Shown here piece after piece: positions 8,265 to 18,784 of a stretch of 64,000 nucleotides of DNA. Made by a program: the position numbers and the translations under genes. Below the pieces are notes generated by a model that was not told where the DNA came from, searched no databases, and saw nothing but the letters and a program-made list of their open reading frames with translations. Every line of letters starts with the position of its first letter. Position 1 is the first letter of the stretch. This DNA is from DATAXP01 sp036272935 (GTDB lineage Bacteria; Planctomycetota; Planctomycetia; Pirellulales; PNKZ01): positions 50,860-114,859 of the forward strand of contig DATAXP010000006.1 in assembly GCA_036272935.1 (NCBI GenBank), in the 5' to 3' direction.

Positions 8265-9008
8265 ATGCGTATTCTTAGCTACAACATTCACAAAGGCATC
8301 GGCGGGCGCGATCGGCGCTATCGGCTGGAGCGCGTGGTGGCGGTGATTGAGCATGAGAATCCCGACCTGATCTGCCTGCAGGAAGTCGACCGGCACGTGC
8401 CACGTTCGAAGCTCGACGACCAGCCGCGGCTGCTGACCGAGCATTTTCGATCCGTCGCGAGCACCTACCAGTTGAACTTCGCCGTGAAGCGCGGCGGCTA
8501 CGGCAACCTGATTCTGTCGCGATGGGAGTTCCAGTCGCAGCATCACCTCTCGCTGCGGTATCAGCGGCGGAAGCCGCGCGGCGCGCAGCTCGTGGTGATC
8601 GCCACGCCCGAGGGGCCGCTGTGGCTGGTGAACTGCCACCTGGGCCTTGCTGAGCGCGAACGACACTGGCAGGTTGAGCACCTGCTGGGCCATCATCTTT
8701 TTGCCGAGGCCGACGCGCTGCCGACGCTGCTGATCGGCGACTTCAACGATTGGCGGAACACGTTGTTCCGCACCGGGCTGATGCGGCACCGGTTCCAGCA
8801 GGTCACCAGTCCGCCATCGCGGTTTCGCTCGTTCCCAGCGTATCTGCCGATGGGATCGCTCGATAAGTCGTTCGTCCGGGGCGTGGCGGTGACCGAGGCA
8901 CGCGTGGTGCGCAATGCCGCTGCCCGCGAAGCTTCTGACCATCTGCCGCTGGTGATCGATTTTCACCTTCAGCCGGACCGGTTCGCCGATCGCGGGCCCG
9001 GAAGCTAG
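8265..9008 (+). CDS. Endonuclease/exonuclease/phosphatase family protein
   Basis: A 247-residue EEP-fold metal-dependent phosphoesterase. Motifs are visible in order: SYNIHKG (N-terminal Asn), LICLQEVDR (metal Glu), NCHLGL, LIGDFNDW (Asp-x-Asn) and the C-terminal SDHLPLV (catalytic Asp-His). No signal peptide or membrane segment is evident. Members of this branch next to PLD/cardiolipin synthase genes are often suggested to act on phospholipid or inositol-phosphate substrates, but nuclease activity cannot be excluded. The ATG at 8265 is chosen because MRILSYNIHKG starts the conserved domain; the open frame begins with a TTG at 8229 inside the upstream repeat. Confidence 0.85.
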   Translation: MRILSYNIHKGIGGRDRRYRLERVVAVIEHENPDLICLQEVDRHVPRSKLDDQPRLLTEHFRSVASTYQLNFAVKRGGYGNLILSRWEFQSQHHLSLRYQRRKPRGAQLVVIATPEGPLWLVNCHLGLAERERHWQVEHLLGHHLFAEADALPTLLIGDFNDWRNTLFRTGLMRHRFQQVTSPPSRFRSFPAYLPMGSLDKSFVRGVAVTEARVVRNAAAREASDHLPLVIDFHLQPDRFADRGPGS

Positions 9009-9082
9009 GCAATCTGGGAAACAAGTAGGCGACTAACCAAAAAGCATCGAAAAGCGGATTATGCCGAGTCGATGTTTTTCTC

Positions 9083-9112
9083 GGAGCGAAGGGGTTGTAA
9101 CGCCCCGGCTCC
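9083..9112 (+). terminator. GC-rich stem-loop, possible 3' end of the EEP gene
   Basis: GGAGC and GGGG pair with CCCC and GCTCC around a short TTGTAAC-containing loop, about 75 bases after the EEP stop and 50 bases before the MORN-like gene. No T-run follows, so factor-independent termination is uncertain; the structure could equally belong to the 5' leader of the next gene. Confidence 0.35.
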
Positions 9113-9163
9113 AGCAAGGTTCAAGGCAGTCTTCCGAGGCAGTCGAGAAGGAGCGCGCCGGTC

Positions 9164-10378
9164 ATGGGTTACTTCCAGCAATCACGCGGCGGCCGACGGG
9201 GTTGGGCGGTTGCCGTGGTCGTGGGTGGACTGATCGCAGCGCCGGCGCAGGCCGACGAACTAGAGCCGATCGAGCTGACGCCGCCGGCGACGGTGGCCTT
9301 GCCGCTGGCCGACGAAAGCTCGGCGAAGCTCGAAGACCCGAACGGCGAGTTGGTCCGCGAACGCTGGCCGAACCGCACCATCAAGATCGAGCGCCGCGTG
9401 GTGCTGAGTCCCGAAGGGAATTTCACCAACGAAGGCCCTTGGTCGATGTTCGCCGAAGACGGCCGGCTGATGGGGCACGGCCAATACCGCTTCGGCCAAC
9501 GCCAAGGGGCGTGGGAACGATTCTACGTCGCCGGCGAGGCCGACGCGCTCTCGGGCAAGTGGGGCAAAATGTTCGAAGGCCCGTTCGTCTCGACTGCCAC
9601 GTTCGTCGACGATCAGTTGCACGGCACGTGGACGATCGTCGATGCGCAGCAGCGGATGATGGCCTCGTGGTCGTACGATCACGGCCGGCGACACGGCTCG
9701 TGCATTTGGTACTTCCCCGACGGCTGCAAGTGGCGCGAAGTGTTCTACGATCATGGGCAGTTGCACGGCACGTTCAGCGAATGGGCCAGCGACGGCTCGC
9801 CGGTCGCGCAGGAGAATTACGTGCAAGGCCGTCGCGAGGACATGCAGACCGAGTGGTTCGAGCCGGGCCTGAAGAAGACCGATGCCCACTACGTGCTCGC
9901 CGCCGAGACGATCCGTTGTGAGGATGATTGGTGGTCGTGCGTGCACCGGACGACGATCGTCGAGCGCCAAGGCGCCGACGTTCGCCACGGCTTGTGGACC
10001 TCGTACTACCGCAACGGCCAGAAGGCCCTGGAGGGAACCTACGCCAACGATCGCCCGAGCGGGACGTTCGTGTGGTGGCATCCCAACGGCCAGCGCGCCA
10101 TCGCAGGGGAGTATCAACAGGGCAAGCAGCACGGCATGTGGTCGTGGTGGTACGACAACGGCAAACGATACATCCAGGGTTCGTACACCCTGGGGCAGCA
10201 GGTCGGCGAATGGACTTGGTGGGACAAGAACGGCGATCTGCTCGAAGACTGCGTGTACGACGAGCAAGAAGATTCGAGCAGTGTGACGCCGGCCAGCGCC
10301 GAAGATGAAATCTTGGATGTCGGCACGATTGTCTTGCCGTCGCGTCCCAAGGTCCGCGCGGCGACTCGCGGCAAATAG
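9164..10378 (+). CDS. Secreted MORN-like repeat protein
   Basis: A 404-residue protein with a signal peptide (hydrophobic core ending PAQADELEP). It has at least seven copies of a roughly 22-23 residue repeat of the MORN-2/YwqK type. Cores include HGQYRFGQRQGAWERF, HGTWTIVDAQQRMMASW, HGSCIWYFPDG, HGLWTSYYRNGQKALEG, SGTFVWWHPNGQRAIAG and HGMWSWWYDNGKRYIQG. Such beta-hairpin repeats form elongated solenoids and are common in planctomycete exported proteins. In other bacteria YwqK proteins are annotated as antitoxins, but no toxin partner is adjacent here. Start supported by AAGGAG upstream. Confidence 0.8.
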   Translation: MGYFQQSRGGRRGWAVAVVVGGLIAAPAQADELEPIELTPPATVALPLADESSAKLEDPNGELVRERWPNRTIKIERRVVLSPEGNFTNEGPWSMFAEDGRLMGHGQYRFGQRQGAWERFYVAGEADALSGKWGKMFEGPFVSTATFVDDQLHGTWTIVDAQQRMMASWSYDHGRRHGSCIWYFPDGCKWREVFYDHGQLHGTFSEWASDGSPVAQENYVQGRREDMQTEWFEPGLKKTDAHYVLAAETIRCEDDWWSCVHRTTIVERQGADVRHGLWTSYYRNGQKALEGTYANDRPSGTFVWWHPNGQRAIAGEYQQGKQHGMWSWWYDNGKRYIQGSYTLGQQVGEWTWWDKNGDLLEDCVYDEQEDSSSVTPASAEDEILDVGTIVLPSRPKVRAATRGK

Positions 10379-10388
10379 CCGATTGAAT

Positions 10389-10457
10389 GTGGGAGGCGAA
10401 GGAGGCGAATCCTTTTGCCGACCGCCCCCAAGTCGGCGATAGGAATCGCTTCCCACA
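10389..10457. repeat. Intergenic hairpin repeat
   Basis: Downstream of the MORN gene, TGTGGGA pairs with TCCCACA, GCGAATCCT with AGGAATCGC (one mismatch) and GCCGAC with GTCGGC. Together they form a long interrupted hairpin spanning about 70 bases. There is no T-run. It is one of several palindromic units placed just after stop codons in this window. Confidence 0.6.
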
Positions 10458-10602
10458 ACAAACGGCAGACATCGCCTCCGCGATCGAGCCATCATCTGGC
10501 AACAGTTCGATGCGGCTAGTCGCTTCGTCGGCTTCCGGCACGGCAGATGCACAATGGCAGCCTTAACGGCTGTTGTTCCGTCCGCTGTTGGGAGCCACGA
10601 TC

Positions 10603-11883
10603 ATGACTCGCTCATTGCCGCACACGGCCTTTTTCTGCGCGACGCTCGGTCTGCTGGGACTGTTGATCTTGCGAGGCGAGTCGGCGCTGGCCCAAGCGGT
10701 GACCGATCAACCCGACGGTGTGCAGCGAGCGATCGGTCGGGTGCGTCCCGGCCAGCAGCCGGCCGTTGCCGCCAAGCCCGCGACCCCGGCACCACCAGCG
10801 TCGGCCGAGACGTTGTGGCAGCGCTTTGGACTGCGCCTGGTAGCCACCGCCGCGAACAACATCATCGTTGACGGCGTGCGCCCGGATAGCCCCGCCGCCA
10901 AAGCTGGCCTGTCGAAAGGCGACGAAGTAATGAACATTGCACGTGCTCCGGTCGGCAGCGTCGCCGATGCAGCGTCGCGGCTTTTGAGCATCACGGGCAC
11001 CGACGCGGTGACGCTCAGCTTGCGGCGATCGGGCACGCGTTACGATACTTCGATTTCCCTGCTGATCGGGCCCGGTGCCCCTGGCTTCGGCGAGACGAAC
11101 GCGGTCGCCACTCCGGCAACCGAAGTGAACTTGTTCGGTATGTTCTTGCACGAGGATCCGAACCACGTGGTGGTTATCGATCGTGTGTCGCCGCTGTCAC
11201 CCGCGGCAAAGGCGGGTGTCGTGAACGGTGATTTGCTCGTGTCGATGGCCGGCCATCCAGCAGCTCCGATCGATAAGCTTGTTGTGTTCGCGACGGGTGT
11301 CTCCAACCGGAAACAGGCCGGCGCGGGGGTACCGCTTCAACTCAGCCGCAATGGCAATCCAATGGCCATTGAGATTTTCAGTTCCGACACCGCCGCAGCA
11401 GGGGCGGCAACGGCCTCGTCGGCCCCACAAGGCGATATCGGAGCAATGGCTGCCCAGGAGACGCTGCTAGGCTTGGTGCTTCGCGATGTGTCGCCGAACA
11501 CCGTCGTCGTTGGCAGTGTTTCGGTGAACAGCCCAGCCGCCGCGGCGAGCTTGGTGCCGGGGGACATTGTGCAGTCGGTCAATGGCACCGCCGTTTACAC
11601 GTCAGCGCAGATGATGAGCCTGCTCGGCATTCTGCCGATGGGCGCGCATGTCGACCTGATCGTGTCGCGGAATGGCAAGGCGTTTCCGGCGATGCTTCCG
11701 CTCACGCCGCGCTTGCAGGATGTGGCGGAGGCAGGAGTCGGCATTGCGACAACGCAGATGCGTGGCCAGATGAAAGCACTCGAAGATCGCGTACAGGCGA
11801 TTTCTGATGAACTGGACATGCTGGAAAAGCGCGAAGCGGCCCACGCCGGCGCGGCCGGACCGGCCGCGAGCGATCGGAAGTAA
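10603..11883 (+). CDS. Secreted triple-PDZ protein without protease domain
   Basis: A 426-residue protein with an N-terminal signal peptide (FFCATLGLLGLLILRG core, cleavage near ALAQA). Three PDZ domains are seen, each with the DSPAAKAGLxxGD-type carboxylate-binding turn: PDSPAAKAGLSKGDEV, PLSPAAKAGVVNGDLL and VNSPAAAASLVPGDIV. A C-terminal acidic/basic amphipathic helix (MKALEDRVQAISDELDML) may form a coiled coil. No trypsin-like domain is present, unlike DegP (encoded at 33130-34701). It may be an adaptor or regulator of an envelope protease. GGAG precedes the ATG by eight bases. Confidence 0.75.
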   Translation: MTRSLPHTAFFCATLGLLGLLILRGESALAQAVTDQPDGVQRAIGRVRPGQQPAVAAKPATPAPPASAETLWQRFGLRLVATAANNIIVDGVRPDSPAAKAGLSKGDEVMNIARAPVGSVADAASRLLSITGTDAVTLSLRRSGTRYDTSISLLIGPGAPGFGETNAVATPATEVNLFGMFLHEDPNHVVVIDRVSPLSPAAKAGVVNGDLLVSMAGHPAAPIDKLVVFATGVSNRKQAGAGVPLQLSRNGNPMAIEIFSSDTAAAGAATASSAPQGDIGAMAAQETLLGLVLRDVSPNTVVVGSVSVNSPAAAASLVPGDIVQSVNGTAVYTSAQMMSLLGILPMGAHVDLIVSRNGKAFPAMLPLTPRLQDVAEAGVGIATTQMRGQMKALEDRVQAISDELDMLEKREAAHAGAAGPAASDRK

Positions 11884-12008
11884 CAACTGCGGGTCAGCTT
11901 TGGACCGTCGACTTAGAAGCCGCGGCCTGCGGAGGCGCAGGGATTGCTTGGGCGCCTCTCTCTGGGAGGACGCTCATTGGGCGCTCAGCCCCCATTCGAT
12001 GCACTCAG

Positions 12009-12025
12009 TTGGCATTAAAAGTGCA
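12009..12025 (+). promoter_or_regulatory. Candidate sigma54 (-24/-12) promoter
   Basis: TTGGCATTAAAAGTGCA matches the RpoN consensus TTGGCAC-N5-TTGCA with the GG and GC doublets exactly 12 bases apart. Transcription would start about 30 bases before the strong TTGGAGGA ribosome site of the small secreted protein at 12068. This is a single-site pattern match; no enhancer-binding site was identified. Confidence 0.4.
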
Positions 12026-12067
12026 TTATTTGGCTGCCGGGGCCACAGGTTTCTTGGAGGAAATGAA

Positions 12068-12322
12068 ATGAAACGCATGCTAACAGGCCTTGCTGTCGCG
12101 GCGAGTTCGCTGCTGCCCTTGACGCCCACGATTCGTGCCGATGACATTTCGCAGTTTCGCGTTCAACCCGTCGGCGTGATTGCTCCGTGGCGTGGCTGGG
12201 GCGTCGCGCGGCCGTACGGAGCCCCGCTAGGTTACAACAACGGCCGCTATGGCGTGCGCGGGTATCGCGGTGGACCGTACTATGGCTACGGCTATCGCCC
12301 GTACGGCTACTCGTGGTACTAA
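12068..12322 (+). CDS. Small secreted Gly/Tyr/Arg-rich protein
   Basis: An 84-residue protein starting MKRMLTGLAVAASS with a clear signal peptide (cleavage near TIRA/DD). The mature part is low in complexity and ends in a Gly-Tyr-Pro-Arg-rich tail (YGVRGYRGGPYYGYGYR). The tail resembles tyrosine/glycine-rich structural or cell-surface peptides; no enzymatic domain is present. Start selection is decided by TTGGAGGAAATGA immediately upstream. A sigma54-like site lies in front, and a hairpin follows the stop. Function unknown. Confidence 0.65.
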   Translation: MKRMLTGLAVAASSLLPLTPTIRADDISQFRVQPVGVIAPWRGWGVARPYGAPLGYNNGRYGVRGYRGGPYYGYGYRPYGYSWY

Positions 12323-12344
12323 AGGGACGAGAATCGGCGGCGAG

Positions 12345-12373
12345 TTCCCGAAGGCTTTGACAAGCCTTTGGGG
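12345..12373. terminator. Bidirectional hairpin between convergent genes
   Basis: AAGGCTT-tgac-AAGCCTT, extended by CCC/GGG pairs, sits in the 52-base gap between the small secreted protein and the end of the convergent response regulator. There is no long T-run, but its position between convergent stops suggests shared termination. Confidence 0.5.
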
Positions 12374-12374
12374 A

Positions 12375-13301
12375 CTACGCTGCTGTCTCCGCGGCGCGTT
12401 TCTGCCGACGGCGCTTAAGCAAGCGCAGTTCGTTGCCGCTAGCATCTCGTGAAACGTCGTCCATGAGCGTACGAATAAGCACTAATCCACGCCCTCGTTC
12501 TAAGTGCAGCGTGGCTGGATCGTGCGGATCGGGAGCGTTGGCGGCGTTGAAACCTCGGCCGCTGTCGCGGATCACGAAACGCACTTCGTTTTGCCCCACC
12601 GCGACCTCGAAGAACAGCTTGCGATCGCAATACGGTGCCTGCGCGCGGCGCTCGGCCACGGGATCCCGCGCATTCGGCTCGAGCAGGCTGGCGCGCGATT
12701 CTTCGATGTCGTCGGGGCTAAGTTCCAGATTGCCGTGATAGACGGCGTTGCACAGCGCCTCTTCCAGCGCCACGCCCACCTGCACGCGCGCCGCGTCGTC
12801 CACGGCGTTCATCGTGGCCAGCATGTCTTGCACCTGGTCGACCAGCGGCGAGATCAGCGTCGTGTCGTTGTCGAGCACGAACGACAATCGCCGTTCGTCC
12901 AAGTTGTCCATCAACCGCCGATGCTGTTGGTTGTTCCGCGCGACGTTCAAGACGCCGAGCACGGTTTCCAGCAGGTAACGGGCCAATTCCCCCTTCGGCA
13001 CGTAGCTGGCCGCTCCTGAGAGCAGCGCCTGCACCGCGACGTCCTCGCTACCGTGCGCCGTCATGAGGATGACGGGAACCAGCGGATACTTGTTGCGGAT
13101 CGTCTCGACCAATTGCAGCCCGTTCATCACCGGCATCTGCAAATCGGTAACGACGATCGCCGGCCGTTCGGAGGCAATGCTCGAAAGTGCCTCGCTGCCG
13201 TCGGCGGCAAACAATACTTTCAGATCGGGACTTTTCTCCAATAGCCTGCCAGCGAGCAATCGATCGACAGCCGAATCATCGACGATGAGCACCGTGTCCA
13301 T
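12375..13301 (-). CDS. Response regulator with C-terminal anti-sigma-type HATPase domain
   Basis: A 308-residue fusion. Residues 1-120 are a CheY-like receiver (VLIVDDSAVDR acidic pair, phospho-acceptor Asp in VVTDLQMPVMNG, Thr in LMTAHGS, Lys in YVPKGEL). Residues 160-300 form a GHKL ATPase of the RsbW/SpoIIAB class, with N-box EEALCNAVYHGN, G1 IRDSGRGF and G2 GRGLVLIRTLMDDV. There is no HisKA dimerisation domain. It likely links a phosphorylation input to a partner-switching (anti-sigma) output. The start is set by GGGAG eight bases before ATG; an in-frame GTG extension to 13346 lacks homology. It is not accompanied by a kinase or STAS anti-anti-sigma gene here. Confidence 0.82.
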   Translation of the reverse strand: MDTVLIVDDSAVDRLLAGRLLEKSPDLKVLFAADGSEALSSIASERPAIVVTDLQMPVMNGLQLVETIRNKYPLVPVILMTAHGSEDVAVQALLSGAASYVPKGELARYLLETVLGVLNVARNNQQHRRLMDNLDERRLSFVLDNDTTLISPLVDQVQDMLATMNAVDDAARVQVGVALEEALCNAVYHGNLELSPDDIEESRASLLEPNARDPVAERRAQAPYCDRKLFFEVAVGQNEVRFVIRDSGRGFNAANAPDPHDPATLHLERGRGLVLIRTLMDDVSRDASGNELRLLKRRRQKRAAETAA

Positions 13302-13423
13302 GACGCTGGCTCCCAGCCGCGAATGAATTGACCCAGACAATCGCACGCGCCGGCAAACGCTTTATGCGTACTCGCTTTCGCGCGCAGCATCAAGCATGTT
13401 GGAAAATCGCGCTAACATGCGCC

Positions 13424-13564
13424 TCACATCGCCCCTTCTTCGGGCCAGAGGAACAGCAGCCCGAGCAGCCCCAAAATCAACACCGCCAGCAGCAGCATGC
13501 CCGCCGCGCCAAGGGCGTCTTTCAAGTCTTCCCAACGCCTCTGCCACTTGCGGTTCAGACTCAT
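13424..13564 (-). CDS. Small single-span membrane protein (hypothetical)
   Basis: A possible 46-residue protein starting MSLNRKWQRRWEDLK, followed by one strong hydrophobic helix (AAGMLLLAVLILGLLG) and the short tail LFLWPEEGAM. A basic amphipathic N-terminus followed by one span would give a type II orientation. No recognisable ribosome site precedes the ATG, and the open frame extends upstream to 13618. It lies between the response regulator and the divergent carB gene. The coherent membrane-protein pattern is the main support. Confidence 0.4.
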   Translation of the reverse strand: MSLNRKWQRRWEDLKDALGAAGMLLLAVLILGLLGLLFLWPEEGAM

Positions 13565-13787
13565 GACGACATTGTAACGAAGTTCAGAGCAAAATGTACT
13601 ATGGGGGGATAACCCCACCCGGCGTGGTCAGGCTCGCGACACGCAAGTCGGGTGCTTGAAGCCAGCGCGAGCTACGTGGTAACATCGTGGGATTTTAGAC
13701 CCAGCGTGCTTGTCGACCTCCTCGCGCCGTGCGGGAGCCGCGCCCGCCCCCGGGGTCGTACACCGCAGTTGCGAGGTGCCCCAGCCC

Positions 13788-17045
<3,258 letters not shown>

Positions 17046-17093
17046 AATGGCCAGGAAGGCGTTCTCGCTTTTCGATACTCGGAGCAGCGACCC

Positions 17094-17309
17094 ATGCAGC
17101 GCGAATTCAGCGTGATTATCGAACAGGATGAAGAAGGTGTTTTCGTCGGCACTGTTCCCGAATTGCGTGGCTGCCATACACAGGCCAAGTCGCTTGACAC
17201 CCTAATGAAGCGCATTCGTGAGGCGGTCGATTTGTGCTTAGAGGTCGAAGGTGCGGATGCCCCAGCGACTACGTTCGTCGGCATCCAGCGGATCGTGGTT
17301 GAGCGATGA
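17094..17309 (+). CDS. hicB: HicB-family antitoxin
   Basis: A 71-residue protein matching the HicB_lk/HicB antitoxin fold: EFSVIIEQDEEGVFVGTVPELRGCHTQAKSLDTLMKRIREAVDLCLE. The short C-terminus has no obvious ribbon-helix-helix DNA-binding segment. The gene lies 48 bases after carB and its stop overlaps the hicA start (ATGA). The antitoxin is thus encoded first, which allows it to be made before the toxin. GGAG is 13 bases upstream. Confidence 0.85.
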   Translation: MQREFSVIIEQDEEGVFVGTVPELRGCHTQAKSLDTLMKRIREAVDLCLEVEGADAPATTFVGIQRIVVER

Positions 17310-17530
17310 CCAAGCTGCCGGCGCTACGTGGCAAACAGCTCATTGCGGCCCTAGCGAAAGCAGGCTTCGACGTCGTACGGATTCGCGGCAGTCACCATTT
17401 TCTGCGCCACTCCGATGGCCGAACGACCCTCGTTCCTGTCCATGCGGGCGAAACGATCGGCCCGGGCTTGCTGCGAGCGATCCTGCGAGACGCTGAGATC
17501 AGTCGCGAACAGTTCGAGGCGCTGCTTTAG
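17306..17530 (+). CDS. hicA: HicA-family mRNA interferase toxin
   Basis: A 74-residue YcfA/HicA protein with a dsRBD-like fold. The catalytic His lies in RIRGSHHFLRH, and the VPVHAGETIGPGLLRAILRDAEIS segment is diagnostic of the family. HicA cleaves mRNA when not bound by HicB. Translation is coupled to hicB through a 4-base ATGA overlap. Both genes have GC content similar to their neighbours, so recent transfer is not evident. Confidence 0.88.
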   Translation: MTKLPALRGKQLIAALAKAGFDVVRIRGSHHFLRHSDGRTTLVPVHAGETIGPGLLRAILRDAEISREQFEALL

Positions 17531-17582
17531 TCGCCGCTGGCTTGACCGGGTGGCAATGTCGGGGTGGCATTCTCGCGGCGGG

Positions 17583-18587
17583 CTAGGCGTCGCCCCCGGC
17601 AGCGGCAGTCGCCACGCTTGCCGACGCGTGAGCCCGCAGGTGTTTCGGCAGAACGACGTCGCTGGCGAGCCCCGCCCACTTCAAGGCTCGAATAAAGTAA
17701 TAGTTCAAATCGAACTCGTACCAGCGCCGCTGCACCGAAGCGCTGGTCGGATCGTGGTGATGGTTGTTGTGCCAGCCTTCGCCGCCGGTGATGAACGCGA
17801 CGAACCAATTGTTGCGGCTGTCGTCGTCGGTGGCGAAATTGCGATAGCCGAACATGTGGGTCAGCGAGTTGACCGCCCAGGTAATGTGCCAAACATACAC
17901 CGTCCGCAGCAACACGCCCCACACCAGCAAGCTCAGCCCGAATTGCAGCCCGGCGATCGCTTGGCCAGTTGCGGCCCAGCCGATGGTCAGGCCGGCCAGG
18001 AAGAACAGCAGCCCATGTCCGAGGTAGATCAACGGGGCGATCGACCGATGCTTTTCGAGGTACATGTAGAACGGATCGCGCAAAATGTCGCGCGCGTATT
18101 TGTCGTAAGCGGCGACGCGCAAGGTTTCGTGGTTGTCGACAAACAGCCAACCCACATGCGACCAGAAAAATGTCACCAAGGGGCTGTGCGGATCGTCCTG
18201 CTCATCGGAATGTTGATGATGTTTGCGGTGCCAGCTCACCCAACGCGCCGGCGTATCCTGAGCGCAACACAGCGCTATGACGACAAACGTCCGTTCGAGC
18301 CACTGCGGCACACGAAAGCTGCGGTGCGTGAGCAGGCGATGGTAGCCGATAGGCACGCCAAGCTGCCCGAAGACGTTGACGCCCAGCACCATCGCCGCGA
18401 GCCCGGTCCAGCTAAACAGCCACGGAATCAGCACGCACATCGCCAGCAGATGGATGACGACGATCGACGCAACGTAGTCCCAACGGATCACGGCCGAGTC
18501 GACGGACTTGGGTAGCGCGAGCGAACGGCGCGCTTCGTTGCGGGTGGCTTCCAGCACGTTTCCCGACAAACATTCTTGCGCAACCAA
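17583..18587 (-). CDS. Acyl-CoA/acyl-lipid delta-9-type fatty acid desaturase
   Basis: A 334-residue membrane di-iron desaturase. The three histidine boxes are present: HRLLTH near residue 82, HRKHHQHS (HxxHH) near 119 and HNNHHHD near 260. Two membrane-hairpin regions are seen (VIRWDYVASIVVIHLLAMC region and LIYLGHGLLFFLAG region). It introduces a double bond in saturated acyl chains for membrane fluidity. The frame opens with TTG at 18587, preceded by AAGGGA; a GTG ten codons later is an alternative. It is convergent with hicA and divergent from phoD. No electron donor (ferredoxin reductase) gene is adjacent. Confidence 0.88.
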   Translation of the reverse strand: MVAQECLSGNVLEATRNEARRSLALPKSVDSAVIRWDYVASIVVIHLLAMCVLIPWLFSWTGLAAMVLGVNVFGQLGVPIGYHRLLTHRSFRVPQWLERTFVVIALCCAQDTPARWVSWHRKHHQHSDEQDDPHSPLVTFFWSHVGWLFVDNHETLRVAAYDKYARDILRDPFYMYLEKHRSIAPLIYLGHGLLFFLAGLTIGWAATGQAIAGLQFGLSLLVWGVLLRTVYVWHITWAVNSLTHMFGYRNFATDDDSRNNWFVAFITGGEGWHNNHHHDPTSASVQRRWYEFDLNYYFIRALKWAGLASDVVLPKHLRAHASASVATAAAGGDA

Positions 18588-18784
18588 ATGGCATCCCTTA
18601 AACTGGCGGCGGTGCGGCTCGTCACTCCCCTTGTTGGTTATCGCATGAATCGAGAATTGCTCCAGCTGCGTAATTTTGATTTGTTACAAAAGAGCAACAC
18701 ACTGGGTAAGACTGGCAATCCATGGCGACAAATCGCGTGGGAAAGTACTCATCGCGCGGCTGACACAAGCGAAAAGAGGGATCA

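Noticed and set aside
17046..17530. hicBA locus as part of a mobile island
   Set aside because: Base composition matches the neighbours and no integrase, direct repeats or attachment site flank it.
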